DNA of 18,588 bases from CAUZEO01 sp963578625 (GTDB lineage Bacteria > Verrucomicrobiota > Kiritimatiellia > SLOV01): NCBI GenBank assembly GCA_963578625.1, contig CAUZEO010000061.1:1-18588 (forward strand), in the 5' to 3' direction. Position numbers and translations under genes: made by a program. Shown piece after piece: positions 1 to 7,438 of the stretch (the stretch's first letter is position 1; each line of letters begins with the position of its first letter). The notes under the pieces are model-generated. The model had not been told where the DNA came from. It saw only the letters and a program-made list of their open reading frames with translations, and searched no databases.

Positions 1-179
1 GCTTTCCGAAGTTGGTAGATTATCGCTGCCTGCGATCCAAAATCGGCAACCGTGACCGGGGATCTGTCGTCCTTGGATACCATTCCTGGCCCTCCAGCGC
101 GCTCCGCAACCTGCTCGCAGAGCCGCGAGGCTGCCTTCACCGCTGCTACCGCGATTTCCCGGGCACTCGTTATGTCCAT
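1..179 (-). CDS. 3'(2'),5'-bisphosphate nucleotidase / inositol monophosphatase family protein (N-terminal fragment)
   Basis: Only the first 59 codons are in the window; the gene runs off the left edge. The start ATG (complement of 177-179) is preceded by an AAAGGAT-type ribosome site at about 188-194. The visible protein begins MDITSAREIAVAAVKAASRL and continues with SKDDRSPVTVADFGSQA around residues 35-52. In the HAL2/CysQ-like branch of the inositol monophosphatase superfamily, the pattern SK-D-SPVTVAD-gAQA lies near the N-terminus, where the lysine/aspartate region contributes to metal-dependent phosphate hydrolysis. Known members remove the 3' phosphate from PAP/PAPS or the 1-phosphate from inositol phosphates in the cytosol. 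The metal-binding motifs further downstream cannot be seen, so the exact substrate is open. It is divergently oriented to the zinc-ribbon gene, with a shared 159-nt upstream region. Confidence 0.72.
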   Translation of the reverse strand, partial: MDITSAREIAVAAVKAASRLCEQVAERAGGPGMVSKDDRSPVTVADFGSQAAIIYQLRK

Positions 180-248
180 TTTTTATATCCTTTTTCGTGC
201 ATTGCCAATCCGATCAGTTTCCTCCGGCAGTCTTGTGAAATGATTGCC

Positions 249-278
249 TTGCAATTTGGAAACGATGGAGATTACACT
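249..278 (+). promoter_or_regulatory. possible sigma70-type promoter for the zinc-ribbon gene and rnpB
   Basis: TTGCAA (249-254) and TACACT (273-278) are separated by 18 nt, each matching 4 of 6 consensus bases. It lies in the intergenic region between the divergent CysQ-like and zinc-ribbon genes, about 60 nt upstream of the chosen TTG start. This is a weak match only and could be chance. Confidence 0.25.
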
Positions 279-324
279 CTTGGCTCTTTTTCACAAAGTG
301 GAATTCGTCAGGAATATGTGTCCC

Positions 325-330
325 AAGGAG
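325..330 (+). promoter_or_regulatory. ribosome binding site that fixes the TTG start of the zinc-ribbon gene
   Basis: A perfect AAGGAG lies 8 nt before the in-frame TTG at 339. No comparable site precedes the longer in-frame candidates upstream (for example ATG at 241). The extra upstream residues (about 109) have no family-like content and overlap the divergent gene's promoter region. Confidence 0.75.
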
Positions 331-338
331 AACGATCA

Positions 339-1037
339 TTGGACCTCATCTCGCGGCTTTTGAGTTTACAGGAACACGACCGAAAAATTCTCAAGCTTGC
401 TCGAGAAGTCCGGGACATACCGAAGCGAAAAGCGGAGATTGAAGAGCGCTTGGCGATCCACAAAGCCGCCTTGGGGGAGGCCCGGGAGGATGTCAACCGC
501 CACACCCTTAAGATCAAAGAGCTTGAGGGCGATGTCGAAATGCTCAACCAAAAAGCTGTTCGATTTCGCGAACAGCAAATGACGGTCAAGAGCAACGACG
601 ATTATCGAGCGCTGGAGCGGGAAATCGCCGGAACGCGCCGCCAGGTCCGCACCCTCGAAGACCAGGAACTCAGCCTCATGGAGGAGATGGAGCGACTGAA
701 TAATGTGGTCGCGACGCGGGAGGGCGAGTTGGGCCAGGAAGAGGGGGCAGTGGGGGAGGAGGTCCAAGCCCTTGAAAAGCGCCTTGCGGTAATCGAGGGC
801 AATGCCAACAAGCTGAAAGCGGAGCGACCAGAGCTCCTGGAAGGCCTTGAAGGTGACTGGCTTTCGCGCTACGAGCGCATTATTCAACATGTGGGCGACT
901 ACGCCCTGGTGAAAATCGAGCGCGGCGTTTGTATGGGGTGTCATATGACGTTGCCACCCCAACTCATTCATAATGCGAAAAAGCGCGATTCCATCACCGT
1001 CTGCAGTTTTTGTGGTAGAATCCTTTTTGACGGATAG
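339..1037 (+). CDS. C4-type zinc-ribbon coiled-coil protein (DUF164/CT398-like)
   Basis: With the TTG start at 339 the protein is 232 residues, close to the usual length of this family. Residues about 5-175 are a long charged coiled coil (many E/K/R heptads, e.g. LISRLLSLQEHDRKILKL). The C-terminus is a zinc ribbon with Cys198, Cys201, Cys222 and Cys225 (GVCMGCHMTL ... VCSFCGRIL), all four ligands intact. The family is widespread in bacteria and thought to bind nucleic acid or act as a coiled-coil scaffold; chlamydial CT398 was reported to contact sigma54 and type III secretion proteins. The biochemical role is unsettled, so no symbol is given. The gene ends with tandem TAG TAG stops, and the 5' strand of the RNase P RNA starts 10 nt after the first stop. 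Transcription is therefore probably continuous into rnpB (inference). Confidence 0.88.
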   Translation: MDLISRLLSLQEHDRKILKLAREVRDIPKRKAEIEERLAIHKAALGEAREDVNRHTLKIKELEGDVEMLNQKAVRFREQQMTVKSNDDYRALEREIAGTRRQVRTLEDQELSLMEEMERLNNVVATREGELGQEEGAVGEEVQALEKRLAVIEGNANKLKAERPELLEGLEGDWLSRYERIIQHVGDYALVKIERGVCMGCHMTLPPQLIHNAKKRDSITVCSFCGRILFDG

Positions 1038-1047
1038 TAGGAATTTG

Positions 1048-1478
1048 CCGGTTCATCGTGACACATGATCGCTTTGATTCTCACGGTTCGCCGTGAAGTC
1101 GGAGAGGAAAGTCCGGACTCCACAGGACGGGATGTCCCCGAAGATGGGGAGGCCTTTCGGTAATCGAAAGGGACGGAAAGTGCCGCAGAAAACAAACCGC
1201 CACGGGACACGGCCGGCGCAAGCGGGCCGGATTCCGGGGTAAGGGTGAAAAGGTGGTGTAAGAGACTACCGGGTTCCGACGTAAGAAGGGACCGCAGGGT
1301 AAACCCCATCCGGAGCAAGATCAAATAGGGAGCGGAGAGGTGGTCCGCCTCGTATTCCGGAACCGGAGAAATCCGGGGACGGAGCGAAGTTCCGGGTTGA
1401 TCGCACTAGATAAATGATCATGGTCCTGGGAAACCAGGATACAGAATCCGGCTTATCGTCACGGTGAACCGGTTTTTT
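1048..1478 (+). ncRNA. rnpB: RNase P RNA, bacterial type A
   Basis: This is the catalytic RNA that trims the 5' leader from pre-tRNA. Conserved blocks appear in order: GAGGAAAGTCCGGACTCC from 1104, GGAAAGTGCCGCAGAAAACA followed by AACCGCC around 1175-1201, GGTAAGGGTGAAAAGGTG near 1239-1256, the block around 1291-1330 (GGGTAAACCCCATCCGGAGC then AAGATCAAATAGGGAG), and ACAGAATCCGGCTTATCG at 1441-1458. These follow the order seen in the E. coli RNA, so it is type A. The terminal helix P1 is explicit: 1048-1062 pairs with 1458-1472 over 15 positions with one G-U pair. A P3 hairpin TCACGG-TTCG-CCGTGA is at 1081-1096. Six T residues (1473-1478) follow P1 and may help end transcription. The 5' boundary is set by P1 and is accurate to a few nucleotides. 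Confidence 0.97.
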
Positions 1479-1525
1479 CGAGATGTCCATTACTCAAGTA
1501 ACAGGAGGCTCTCCTGGAAATAAGT

Positions 1526-1574
1526 GAATATCGAATACTCAATGTCCAATATCGAAGTCGGTCCCTTGGACATT
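1526..1574. repeat. dispersed intergenic repeat, copy 1 (25-bp core shared with 10145-10169)
   Basis: Positions 1526-1550 are the exact reverse complement of 10145-10169 (25 of 25 bases; begins GAATATCGAATACTC). In this copy AATGTCCAA (1541-1549) also pairs with TTGGACATT (1566-1574), giving a 9-bp stem with a 16-nt loop. It lies in the gene-free stretch between rnpB and the GspC-like gene. It resembles AT-rich 'tcgaatatcgaatgtccaat' intergenic repeats common in PVC-group genomes; that family likeness is from memory. Confidence 0.8.
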
Positions 1575-1606
1575 GGAAATCGAGCATTTCGATAAAATTG
1601 ACCGGT

Positions 1607-1743
1607 TCAGCTCAGAACGTGACCGGCTTCCAGCCCGACCCGGAGCAAGGTTCGGTCATGGAAGGAGAATGAAGGAGCTTGCTCCACCCATTCGCTTCCC
1701 CTTGATCTTTCCTTGCACAGCTCGGGCTGGAAGCCCAAGCTGA
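1607..1743. repeat. long interrupted inverted repeat before the GspC-like gene
   Basis: GGCTTCCAGCCCGA (1625-1638) is perfectly inverted at 1722-1735, with outer 6-bp arms TCAGCT (1607-1612) and AGCTGA (1738-1743). The 83-nt interior contains further short self-complementary pieces such as GGAGCttGCTCC (1674-1685). The arms lie outside any credible gene. Together with the repeat at 1526-1574 this fills the roughly 300-nt space between rnpB and the next gene. It may be a small non-autonomous element or a decayed copy of one; no flanking target duplication was found by eye. Confidence 0.7.
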
Positions 1744-1777
1744 GTTCAGCCCAAACTTTGTGCGGGAAAATTGTCCA

Positions 1778-2680
1778 ATGTTCGTGACTCATTCTGCTTT
1801 TAGCCGCTGGGCGCTTCGGCTGCCGATGATTCTGGGTATATTCTGGATCCTTTTGGTTGCCGTTTTTGCCGTCGCCTATTTCAGATTGCCTGCGGAGCCG
1901 CCCGTACCGGCTGTAAAAACCGGCGTCGCCGAATGGCCCGAATTCGAACCTCCGCCCGCGCAGGCATGGGCAGCTTTCCGCTCTGAAACCAGCGCCGACA
2001 CCGCAGGTGCGCTGGCGGAGAAGTACCGGCTGGCGGGAACCCACTTCGGGTTCGGCGGGACCGGCGACGAAGCGCTCAGAATTGCCGTCCTCGAAGATTT
2101 GGAGGCCCAAATGCAGGACTCCGTTCAGGAGGGAGAGTCGTTCGGGGATGTCGAGGTTGTCGAAATTGGAATCAATCACGTATTGCTTCGGCGGGGTTTC
2201 CAGGAGGAGGTCCTGGAACTCAGCTTCAAGGGGGCAGCCGTAGACACTTCCGCGGAGGAAAGCGACTCCGGTACCGAGGCGGGGCTTCGCTGGGACGAGC
2301 GAGTTCTTGAGGAAAACCGGTACGGCAAGCGCATTGCCGAGAATCGCTGGATTTTGAGCCGGGACGTTCTGCTGGGATATTACCAGGAAGTATTGGACGA
2401 TCCGGAGCGACTGACCGAGTTGTTTCTCTCCATGAAAGCGGATCGAATTGACGGCGAAGTTGCCGGCTATCGCCTGGAGAAAAAGGGGGAAGCGGAATTC
2501 TACGACGGCATTGGGCTGCAGGAAGGTGACATCGTCCGAACAGTCAATTCCATGAAGATGACAAACCAGGAACGATCCGAGTATTTCATCCGTGAATTCG
2601 TGAGTGATCGGCTCAGCGCCGTCGTCCTCGATGTGGAGCGGGGCGGTGAACAGATGAAGCTGATCTATTACCTCCGGTAG
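1778..2680 (+). CDS. GspC-like type II secretion system protein with C-terminal PDZ domain
   Basis: The protein is 300 residues. Residues about 12-34 form one transmembrane helix (LPMILGIFWILLVAVFAVAY) after a short cytoplasmic tail, followed by a proline-rich linker. Around residues 117-145 (VEVVEIGINHVLLRRG then a short acidic strand) is the pattern of the GspC homology region, which contacts the GspD secretin in the periplasm. The last 75 residues form a PDZ domain (GLQEGDIVRTVNSMKMTNQE ... VERGGEQMKLIYYL). This N-TM/HR/PDZ order and length fit GspC. No other type II secretion genes are in the window, so it may be a stray piece or belong to a scattered system. ATG at 1778 was chosen; an in-frame GTG at 1760 would add six residues, and neither has a strong ribosome site. 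glgA starts 4 nt after its stop codon. Confidence 0.68.
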   Translation: MFVTHSAFSRWALRLPMILGIFWILLVAVFAVAYFRLPAEPPVPAVKTGVAEWPEFEPPPAQAWAAFRSETSADTAGALAEKYRLAGTHFGFGGTGDEALRIAVLEDLEAQMQDSVQEGESFGDVEVVEIGINHVLLRRGFQEEVLELSFKGAAVDTSAEESDSGTEAGLRWDERVLEENRYGKRIAENRWILSRDVLLGYYQEVLDDPERLTELFLSMKADRIDGEVAGYRLEKKGEAEFYDGIGLQEGDIVRTVNSMKMTNQERSEYFIREFVSDRLSAVVLDVERGGEQMKLIYYLR

Positions 2681-2684
2681 CACA

Positions 2685-4163
2685 CTGAGGATCGCCTACA
2701 TCACAAGCGAGTGTGTGCCGTTTGCCTCGACCGGTGGGCTAGGGGAGGTCTGCGGTTCTCTTCCCCGTGCCCAAGCCAGGCTGGGACATGAAGTGGTTCT
2801 CTTTGTGCCCTGCTACCGTCAGGTGAAAGAAGGCGGATTCTCGCTGGAGGGGCCGCTCATGACCTTCAAAGTGCCCCTGGGTGCGGATGTGCGTGAGGCG
2901 GAAGTCTATCGGATCCAGTGGTCCAGAATCACCATCTACTTCATCGCGCGGGACGAATACTACGACAGGCAAGAGCTCTATGGTTTGAGTCACCAGGAAT
3001 ATGATGACAATTTCGCGCGATTCGTGTTCTTCCAAAAGGCCGTCGTGGAGACGTTGGACCGGCTCTCTTTTTCCGCCGATATTGTTCATGCGAACGACTG
3101 GGCTACCGGTCTTGTTCCGTACTTTCTTACACATGGCATCAACGGCGAAGGGCGGCAGGGGAGGGAAAGAACTGTGTTTTCGATTCACAACCTTGCCTAC
3201 CAGGGCATTTTCCCCGTTACCGATTTTGGGCAGACGAATCTGCCGCAAAGCGCTTTTTCCGTCGATGGGTTGGAGTACTACGGGCAGGTGTCTTGCATGA
3301 AAGCGGGACTCGTTACCGCCGACCGGTTGGTCACGGTCAGCACCACGTATGCCCTCCAGATTCAAACTGAAGCATTCGGGTACGGACTGCATGGAATCCT
3401 GACCAAGCGCTCGGCCTGCTTGACCGGGATCGTCAACGGCATCGATTACGAAAGCTGGAATCCCGAAACGGACATCAACCTGGTTTCCACCTACAATGTA
3501 CAATCCGTACGAAGCGGCAAGGATGACAACAAGCGGGAACTGGCAGCGCAATGCGGACTGCAACTCGATCATTCCACCATGCTCATCGGCATGGTTACCC
3601 GGCTTGCGGATCTCAAGGGAATCGACCTCATTGCGGAGATCATTCCCGAATTGATGAATCAGAATGTTGCCATCGTTTTACTGGGTTCGGGCAAACCGGA
3701 ATACCATCAGCTCTGCGAACGATGGGCCCGGCGCTGGCCGGAAAAGTTCGCATGCCGACTGGGCTTTGACCCGAATTTCTCGCACCTGATCTTCGGGGCA
3801 TCCGATGCCTACCTGATGCCTTCTCGGGTTGAGCCGTGCGGCCTGAGCCAACTCTACAGCATGCGGTACGGCGCGCTTCCGGTCGTTCATGCCACCGGTG
3901 GCCTGGAAGACACGGTGGTTGATCTGAACTGCGCCGGCGACCGTGGCACCGGGTTCAAATTCTGGGACTACAAATCGGTCGCCCTGCTCGATGCCCTGGA
4001 ACGGGCAATCTCATTCTTCGGTCGACCCGCCGACTGGTCTAAAGCAGTTGAGCGAGCCATGGCGCAGGACCTGTCCTGGACAGCATCGGCCCGAAAATAT
4101 TCGGACTTGTACCAGGAATTGCTTGGTTCCCGGGGCCAGGAGGGATCTTCCATGAATGGCTGA
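2685..4163 (+). CDS. glgA: glycogen synthase (ADP-glucose:1,4-alpha-glucan glucosyltransferase, GT5)
   Basis: This enzyme transfers glucose from an NDP-glucose to the non-reducing end of alpha-1,4-glucan in the cytosol. Both Rossmann halves are present: N-terminal STGGLGEVCGSLPRAQARLG with HxNDWxT-like HANDWATGLVPYF, then HNLAYQGIF and the GIVNGIDYESWNPETD block, then the C-terminal signature EPCGLSQLYSMRYGALPVVH ATGGLEDTVVD with its catalytic Glu. The first ATG/GTG/TTG in this open frame is GTG 2715, but codons 2685-2714 read LRIAYITSEC, exactly the conserved first beta strand of GT5 enzymes, and a stop (TGA 2661) closes the frame upstream. CTG at 2685 is therefore the likely start (492 residues), coupled to the gene ending at 2680. 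The usual KTGGL lysine, which contacts ADP-glucose, is Ser here (STGGL). Confidence 0.9.
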   Translation: MRIAYITSECVPFASTGGLGEVCGSLPRAQARLGHEVVLFVPCYRQVKEGGFSLEGPLMTFKVPLGADVREAEVYRIQWSRITIYFIARDEYYDRQELYGLSHQEYDDNFARFVFFQKAVVETLDRLSFSADIVHANDWATGLVPYFLTHGINGEGRQGRERTVFSIHNLAYQGIFPVTDFGQTNLPQSAFSVDGLEYYGQVSCMKAGLVTADRLVTVSTTYALQIQTEAFGYGLHGILTKRSACLTGIVNGIDYESWNPETDINLVSTYNVQSVRSGKDDNKRELAAQCGLQLDHSTMLIGMVTRLADLKGIDLIAEIIPELMNQNVAIVLLGSGKPEYHQLCERWARRWPEKFACRLGFDPNFSHLIFGASDAYLMPSRVEPCGLSQLYSMRYGALPVVHATGGLEDTVVDLNCAGDRGTGFKFWDYKSVALLDALERAISFFGRPADWSKAVERAMAQDLSWTASARKYSDLYQELLGSRGQEGSSMNG

Positions 4164-4478
4164 CTTGAGCTGTCGCTCCGGTGCGGTCCTATCATGACCC
4201 ATCCATTCTCAGTACGCGGGGACCGCCGTTCGGGATAATGAACGGGGATCATGAGCAGGCCTTAAGAGCCATTCGGGCCTGGGTATAGTTTTGGTAAATG
4301 CACCCCCAAGGCCAGTTTTACCCCGCAAAGTAGACATAAGATATATTATGCGACGTTGACTTCTTCCTGGGTAGTCCGCGCGTGGTTGCTGGTGAATGGG
4401 ATTTTGCACCACAGAATACGAAAAACCCCCCAGGAGGCCCCCGTGCGGAGCTCCCTCATGTGCGAAAGGTGGCGTCCT
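4164..4478. other. convergent intergenic region between glgA and lepB
   Basis: These 315 nt hold no credible gene. Two hairpins are visible: CCGTTC (4226-4231) with GAACGG (4240-4245), and CAGGCC (4256-4261) with GGCCTG (4276-4281). Neither is followed by a clear T-run on either strand, so terminator function for glgA (from the left) or lepB (from the right) is only suggested by position. On the minus strand the sequence just beyond lepB has a G-rich block followed by TTTTT near 4424-4428. Confidence 0.5.
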
Positions 4479-5612
4479 TTACCGCGCCTTGCCCCAGCGC
4501 TCGCTGAACGGCCAGTAGATCACGAAGGCCGGCCCAACCAGGCTGTTGAGGGGGACGCCACCGAAATACCGGCCATCGAGACTATGGGTCGTATTGTCGC
4601 CAAACGGCAGGAATTCATGGTCGCCTAACTTGAGAACATCATTTTGGCTACGGAGTTTCGCACCGGGAGAGCCGGCATGTGCGAACGTATACCCGTATTC
4701 CTTTTTCCCTCTCACCAGCCTGCTGTACTTATCATCTTCCAGCATTCTTTTGAATGGGTAAGGTTCCGTGATTTCCACGCCGTTCGCCAGCAGGTGCGGC
4801 GGGAGGATCGAAATCTCCTCCCCCGGAAGACCCACCAGTCGCTTGATATAGTGATCTGTCTTTTGAATCTGCGTATGCTCAATCTGTTCTGTCAAAAAGA
4901 CAACGATCTGACCTCGGCGAGGCGGGAAAAAATTGAACCGGACTTTGTCGACGAAAATGTGATCCCCCGATTTGATTAGACCTTCAGCAATCAACGCCCC
5001 CTCGGACACGTGATCCCCTGCTTTGACATAGGTGTTCATCCCTTTGTAAAATCTCTGCAGCACAGGAGCCTTCTGTCCCGGTGAGTCGGTTTGGATATAT
5101 TCCTTTCTCGTCTTCTTATTCGAGTAGAACCTGACGATTCCGTCCTTTCGCGCGCGAATCGAGACATAGCGGTCTCCGGTCATCAGAAACTTGGCGTACC
5201 GCATGGGCGGCTTGTCGAAGAAAGTCTTCTTTGCCTCCGGATCCACGTGGATGCCGTACAGCGTCGGTTGCATGGAACCGGTGGGAATCTTGAACGGCTG
5301 GAGGAAATAGGTTCTGAATCCCATCGCGATGATGATGGCGACCGCCAGGATTTCGACGTTCTCCCGCACGCGGGGGCTTGGGCGCGGAGGGTACACCTTC
5401 GAAGCCGCGGCGGAGAGGTTTTCCAGTTTCTGTTCGATGTCGTCGGGATCAGGATCCCCTTTCCAGGATTCATGCACCGCCTGTTGCGCCACCGCGAGCG
5501 CTTCCAGATCCTTCGGGTCGGCAACGTCTTCGCGCATGTTTTTCGACAGCTTCGCCTCGTGGAGAAAATGTTTCGTATACTTCTGCAATTTTCGGCGTTC
5601 AAAAAAATTCAT
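4479..5612 (-). CDS. lepB: signal peptidase I with a long insertion between the catalytic residues
   Basis: This membrane-bound serine/lysine protease cleaves signal peptides of exported proteins. The protein is 377 residues: a charged cytoplasmic N-terminus of about 80 residues, one transmembrane helix at about 85-104 (ENVEILAVAIIIAMGFRTYF), then the catalytic Ser113 in PTGSMQPTL. The general-base Lys257 lies in YIKRLVGLPGE, and the C-terminal box is FLPFGDNTTHSLDGRYFG. The Ser and Lys boxes are 144 residues apart, against about 55 in E. coli LepB; see findings. ATG at 5612 was chosen because AGGG lies 7 nt upstream. An in-frame TTG at 5630 overlaps the lepA stop codon and would add six residues. 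It is the last gene of the rpe-lepA-lepB run, with 14 nt between lepA and the chosen start. Confidence 0.95.
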   Translation of the reverse strand: MNFFERRKLQKYTKHFLHEAKLSKNMREDVADPKDLEALAVAQQAVHESWKGDPDPDDIEQKLENLSAAASKVYPPRPSPRVRENVEILAVAIIIAMGFRTYFLQPFKIPTGSMQPTLYGIHVDPEAKKTFFDKPPMRYAKFLMTGDRYVSIRARKDGIVRFYSNKKTRKEYIQTDSPGQKAPVLQRFYKGMNTYVKAGDHVSEGALIAEGLIKSGDHIFVDKVRFNFFPPRRGQIVVFLTEQIEHTQIQKTDHYIKRLVGLPGEEISILPPHLLANGVEITEPYPFKRMLEDDKYSRLVRGKKEYGYTFAHAGSPGAKLRSQNDVLKLGDHEFLPFGDNTTHSLDGRYFGGVPLNSLVGPAFVIYWPFSERWGKAR

Positions 5613-5626
5613 CGTAAGACCCTGGT

Positions 5627-7432
5627 TCAATCACTCTGTTTCAATACGCTGATAAACGCTTCCTGTGGAATGCCGACGCTGCCTACCTGCTTCATGCGTT
5701 TTTTACCTGCCTTCTGTTTTTCCAGCAATTTCCGTTTCCTGGTGATGTCTCCGCCATAGCACTTGGCGGTAACATCCTTCCGGGTGGCGCGCACTGTTTC
5801 CCGGGAGATGACTCGCTGACCGATGCTGGCCTGGATGGCGACCGCAAATAGCTGGGGAGGAATAATATCTTTCAGGCGTTTACACAACTGCCTCCCCTTC
5901 CCTTCCGCCTTGGACCGATGAACGATGCTGGAGAATGCCTCTACCGGTTCGCCGTGAACCAGGATATCAAGCTTCACGAGGTCGCCCTCCATGAAACCCG
6001 AGTATTCGTAATCCATGGACGCGTAGCCGCGGGTCACGCTCTTCAAGCGGTCATGAAAGTCGATTAAAATTTCGTTTAAAGGCAAGCGGCAGGTCAGAAT
6101 GACTCGCCTGGTATCCAGCGACTCGGTCTTTTCCACGTCCCCCCGGCGTTCCATGATCAACTGCATCAGGTCGCCGATAAACTCGTTCTGGGCGATGATG
6201 AAGGCATGAATGATCGGCTCTTCGATCGACGCGATTTTCGTGGGGTCCGGGAAGTGCACCGGATTGTCGATTTCGATGATTTCCCCGCTTCGCAAAAGGA
6301 TGCGGTAGATGACAGCAGGATAGGTCGTGATAATATCCACGTCGTATTCCCTGCGCAACCTTTCCACGATGACCTCCATGTGCAGGAGGCCCAGGAATCC
6401 GCAGCGGAATCCCAGCCCCAGCGCCACCGAATTCTCCGGCTGGCAAGAGAATGAACTGTCGTTGATGGCGAGTTTTTCAAGACTCAATCGCAATTTCTCA
6501 TAGTCTGCATTGTCCACCGGATATAGTCCGGCAAACACCATCGCACGGACATCCTTGAAGCCGGGCAGTGCGTTTTTAGCGGGGCGAACCGCGCTGGTGA
6601 CGGTGTCACCGATCTTGATTTGGCTCGCTTCCTTGATATTCGGAATAACATATCCGACCTCACCGGGCCCCAGTTGTTCACTCGACTCCGCGTCCGGGGT
6701 GAATATTCCGACTTCCTTTAGTTCATACACTTCGTCCGCCGCCATGAGCCGGACCCGGTTGCCGGCGCGCAACGTACCTCCGAATACCCGGACGTAGGCA
6801 ACCACGCCCCGGTACAGGTCGTAAAGCGAATCGAAAACGAGCGCACGAACCGAATCCTCCTCCTCCGGCGTGGGAGCGGGAATCCGCTTGACGATTGCCT
6901 CAAGGAGCGCGTCCACACCCTCCCCCGTTTTGGCGCTCACCAGCAGCACTTCATCCATGGGAATCGCAAGAACGTCTTCCACTTGCGCGGAGACCGATAC
7001 GACATCGGCATTCGGCAAATCGGTCTTGTTCAATACCGGGATGATTTCCAGCCCCTGGGTAACGGCCAGGTGCGTATTGGCAACCGTCTGTGCCTCGACG
7101 CCCTGGGTTGCGTCGATGACGAGAATGACTCCTTCGCACGCGGCCAGGCTACGCTCCACTTCGTAGGAAAAATCCACGTGTCCCGGGGTATCGATCAGGT
7201 TCAGCAGGTACATGGAACCATCCTGCGCGCGATAGTTCATAGTGACCGGATGCGCCTTGATGGTGATTCCGCGCTCCCGCTCAAGGTCCATATCATCGAG
7301 CATCTGCTCCCGGAGCTCACGCTGATTCACGGTCTGCGTCTGCTCGATCAACCGGTCCGCCAGCGTCGATTTCCCGTGATCGATATGGGCGATGATGCAG
7401 AAATTGCGAATTCTGGACATTGAAGCCGTCAT
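5627..7432 (-). CDS. lepA: elongation factor 4 (back-translocating GTPase LepA)
   Basis: The protein has 601 residues, the normal full length. GTPase motifs are intact: G1 AHIDHGKST (residues 15-23), G3 DTPGHVDF (81-88), G4 NKTD (135-138). The elongation-factor domains II, III and V follow, and then the LepA-specific C-terminal domain ending in ATRKDVTAKCYGGDITRKRK, a hallmark of EF4 rather than EF-G. EF4 binds ribosomes and is linked to recovery of stalled or misassembled ribosomes. It starts 6 nt after the rpe stop codon. ATG at 7420 (MSRIRNFCIIAHIDHG) is an equally plausible start and matches the usual family N-terminus. Adjacency of lepA and lepB is common in bacteria and supports both calls. 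Confidence 0.97.
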   Translation of the reverse strand: MTASMSRIRNFCIIAHIDHGKSTLADRLIEQTQTVNQRELREQMLDDMDLERERGITIKAHPVTMNYRAQDGSMYLLNLIDTPGHVDFSYEVERSLAACEGVILVIDATQGVEAQTVANTHLAVTQGLEIIPVLNKTDLPNADVVSVSAQVEDVLAIPMDEVLLVSAKTGEGVDALLEAIVKRIPAPTPEEEDSVRALVFDSLYDLYRGVVAYVRVFGGTLRAGNRVRLMAADEVYELKEVGIFTPDAESSEQLGPGEVGYVIPNIKEASQIKIGDTVTSAVRPAKNALPGFKDVRAMVFAGLYPVDNADYEKLRLSLEKLAINDSSFSCQPENSVALGLGFRCGFLGLLHMEVIVERLRREYDVDIITTYPAVIYRILLRSGEIIEIDNPVHFPDPTKIASIEEPIIHAFIIAQNEFIGDLMQLIMERRGDVEKTESLDTRRVILTCRLPLNEILIDFHDRLKSVTRGYASMDYEYSGFMEGDLVKLDILVHGEPVEAFSSIVHRSKAEGKGRQLCKRLKDIIPPQLFAVAIQASIGQRVISRETVRATRKDVTAKCYGGDITRKRKLLEKQKAGKKRMKQVGSVGIPQEAFISVLKQSD

Positions 7433-7438
7433 CTACCG

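Noticed and set aside
12..338. N-terminal extension of the zinc-ribbon gene to an earlier start.
   Set aside because: It would overlap the divergent CysQ-like gene and has no similarity to the family; AAGGAG plus TTG at 339 gives the standard length.
1458..1478. The P1 3' strand plus T6 at the end of rnpB as a classical intrinsic terminator.
   Set aside because: The hairpin partner lies about 400 nt upstream, so it would not form a simple local terminator stem; the T-run is noted only as a possible 3' end signal.
1935..1955. TTCGAA near a GC-rich stretch resembling a tRNA T-loop.
   Set aside because: No acceptor, D or anticodon stems can be formed around it, and it lies inside the GspC-like coding sequence. 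No tRNA was found anywhere in the window.
1607..2683. A 358-codon open frame on the minus strand opposite the GspC-like gene.
   Set aside because: It begins inside the opposite gene and ends in the inverted repeat, has no recognisable domain, and the plus-strand frame has a clear membrane helix and PDZ domain.
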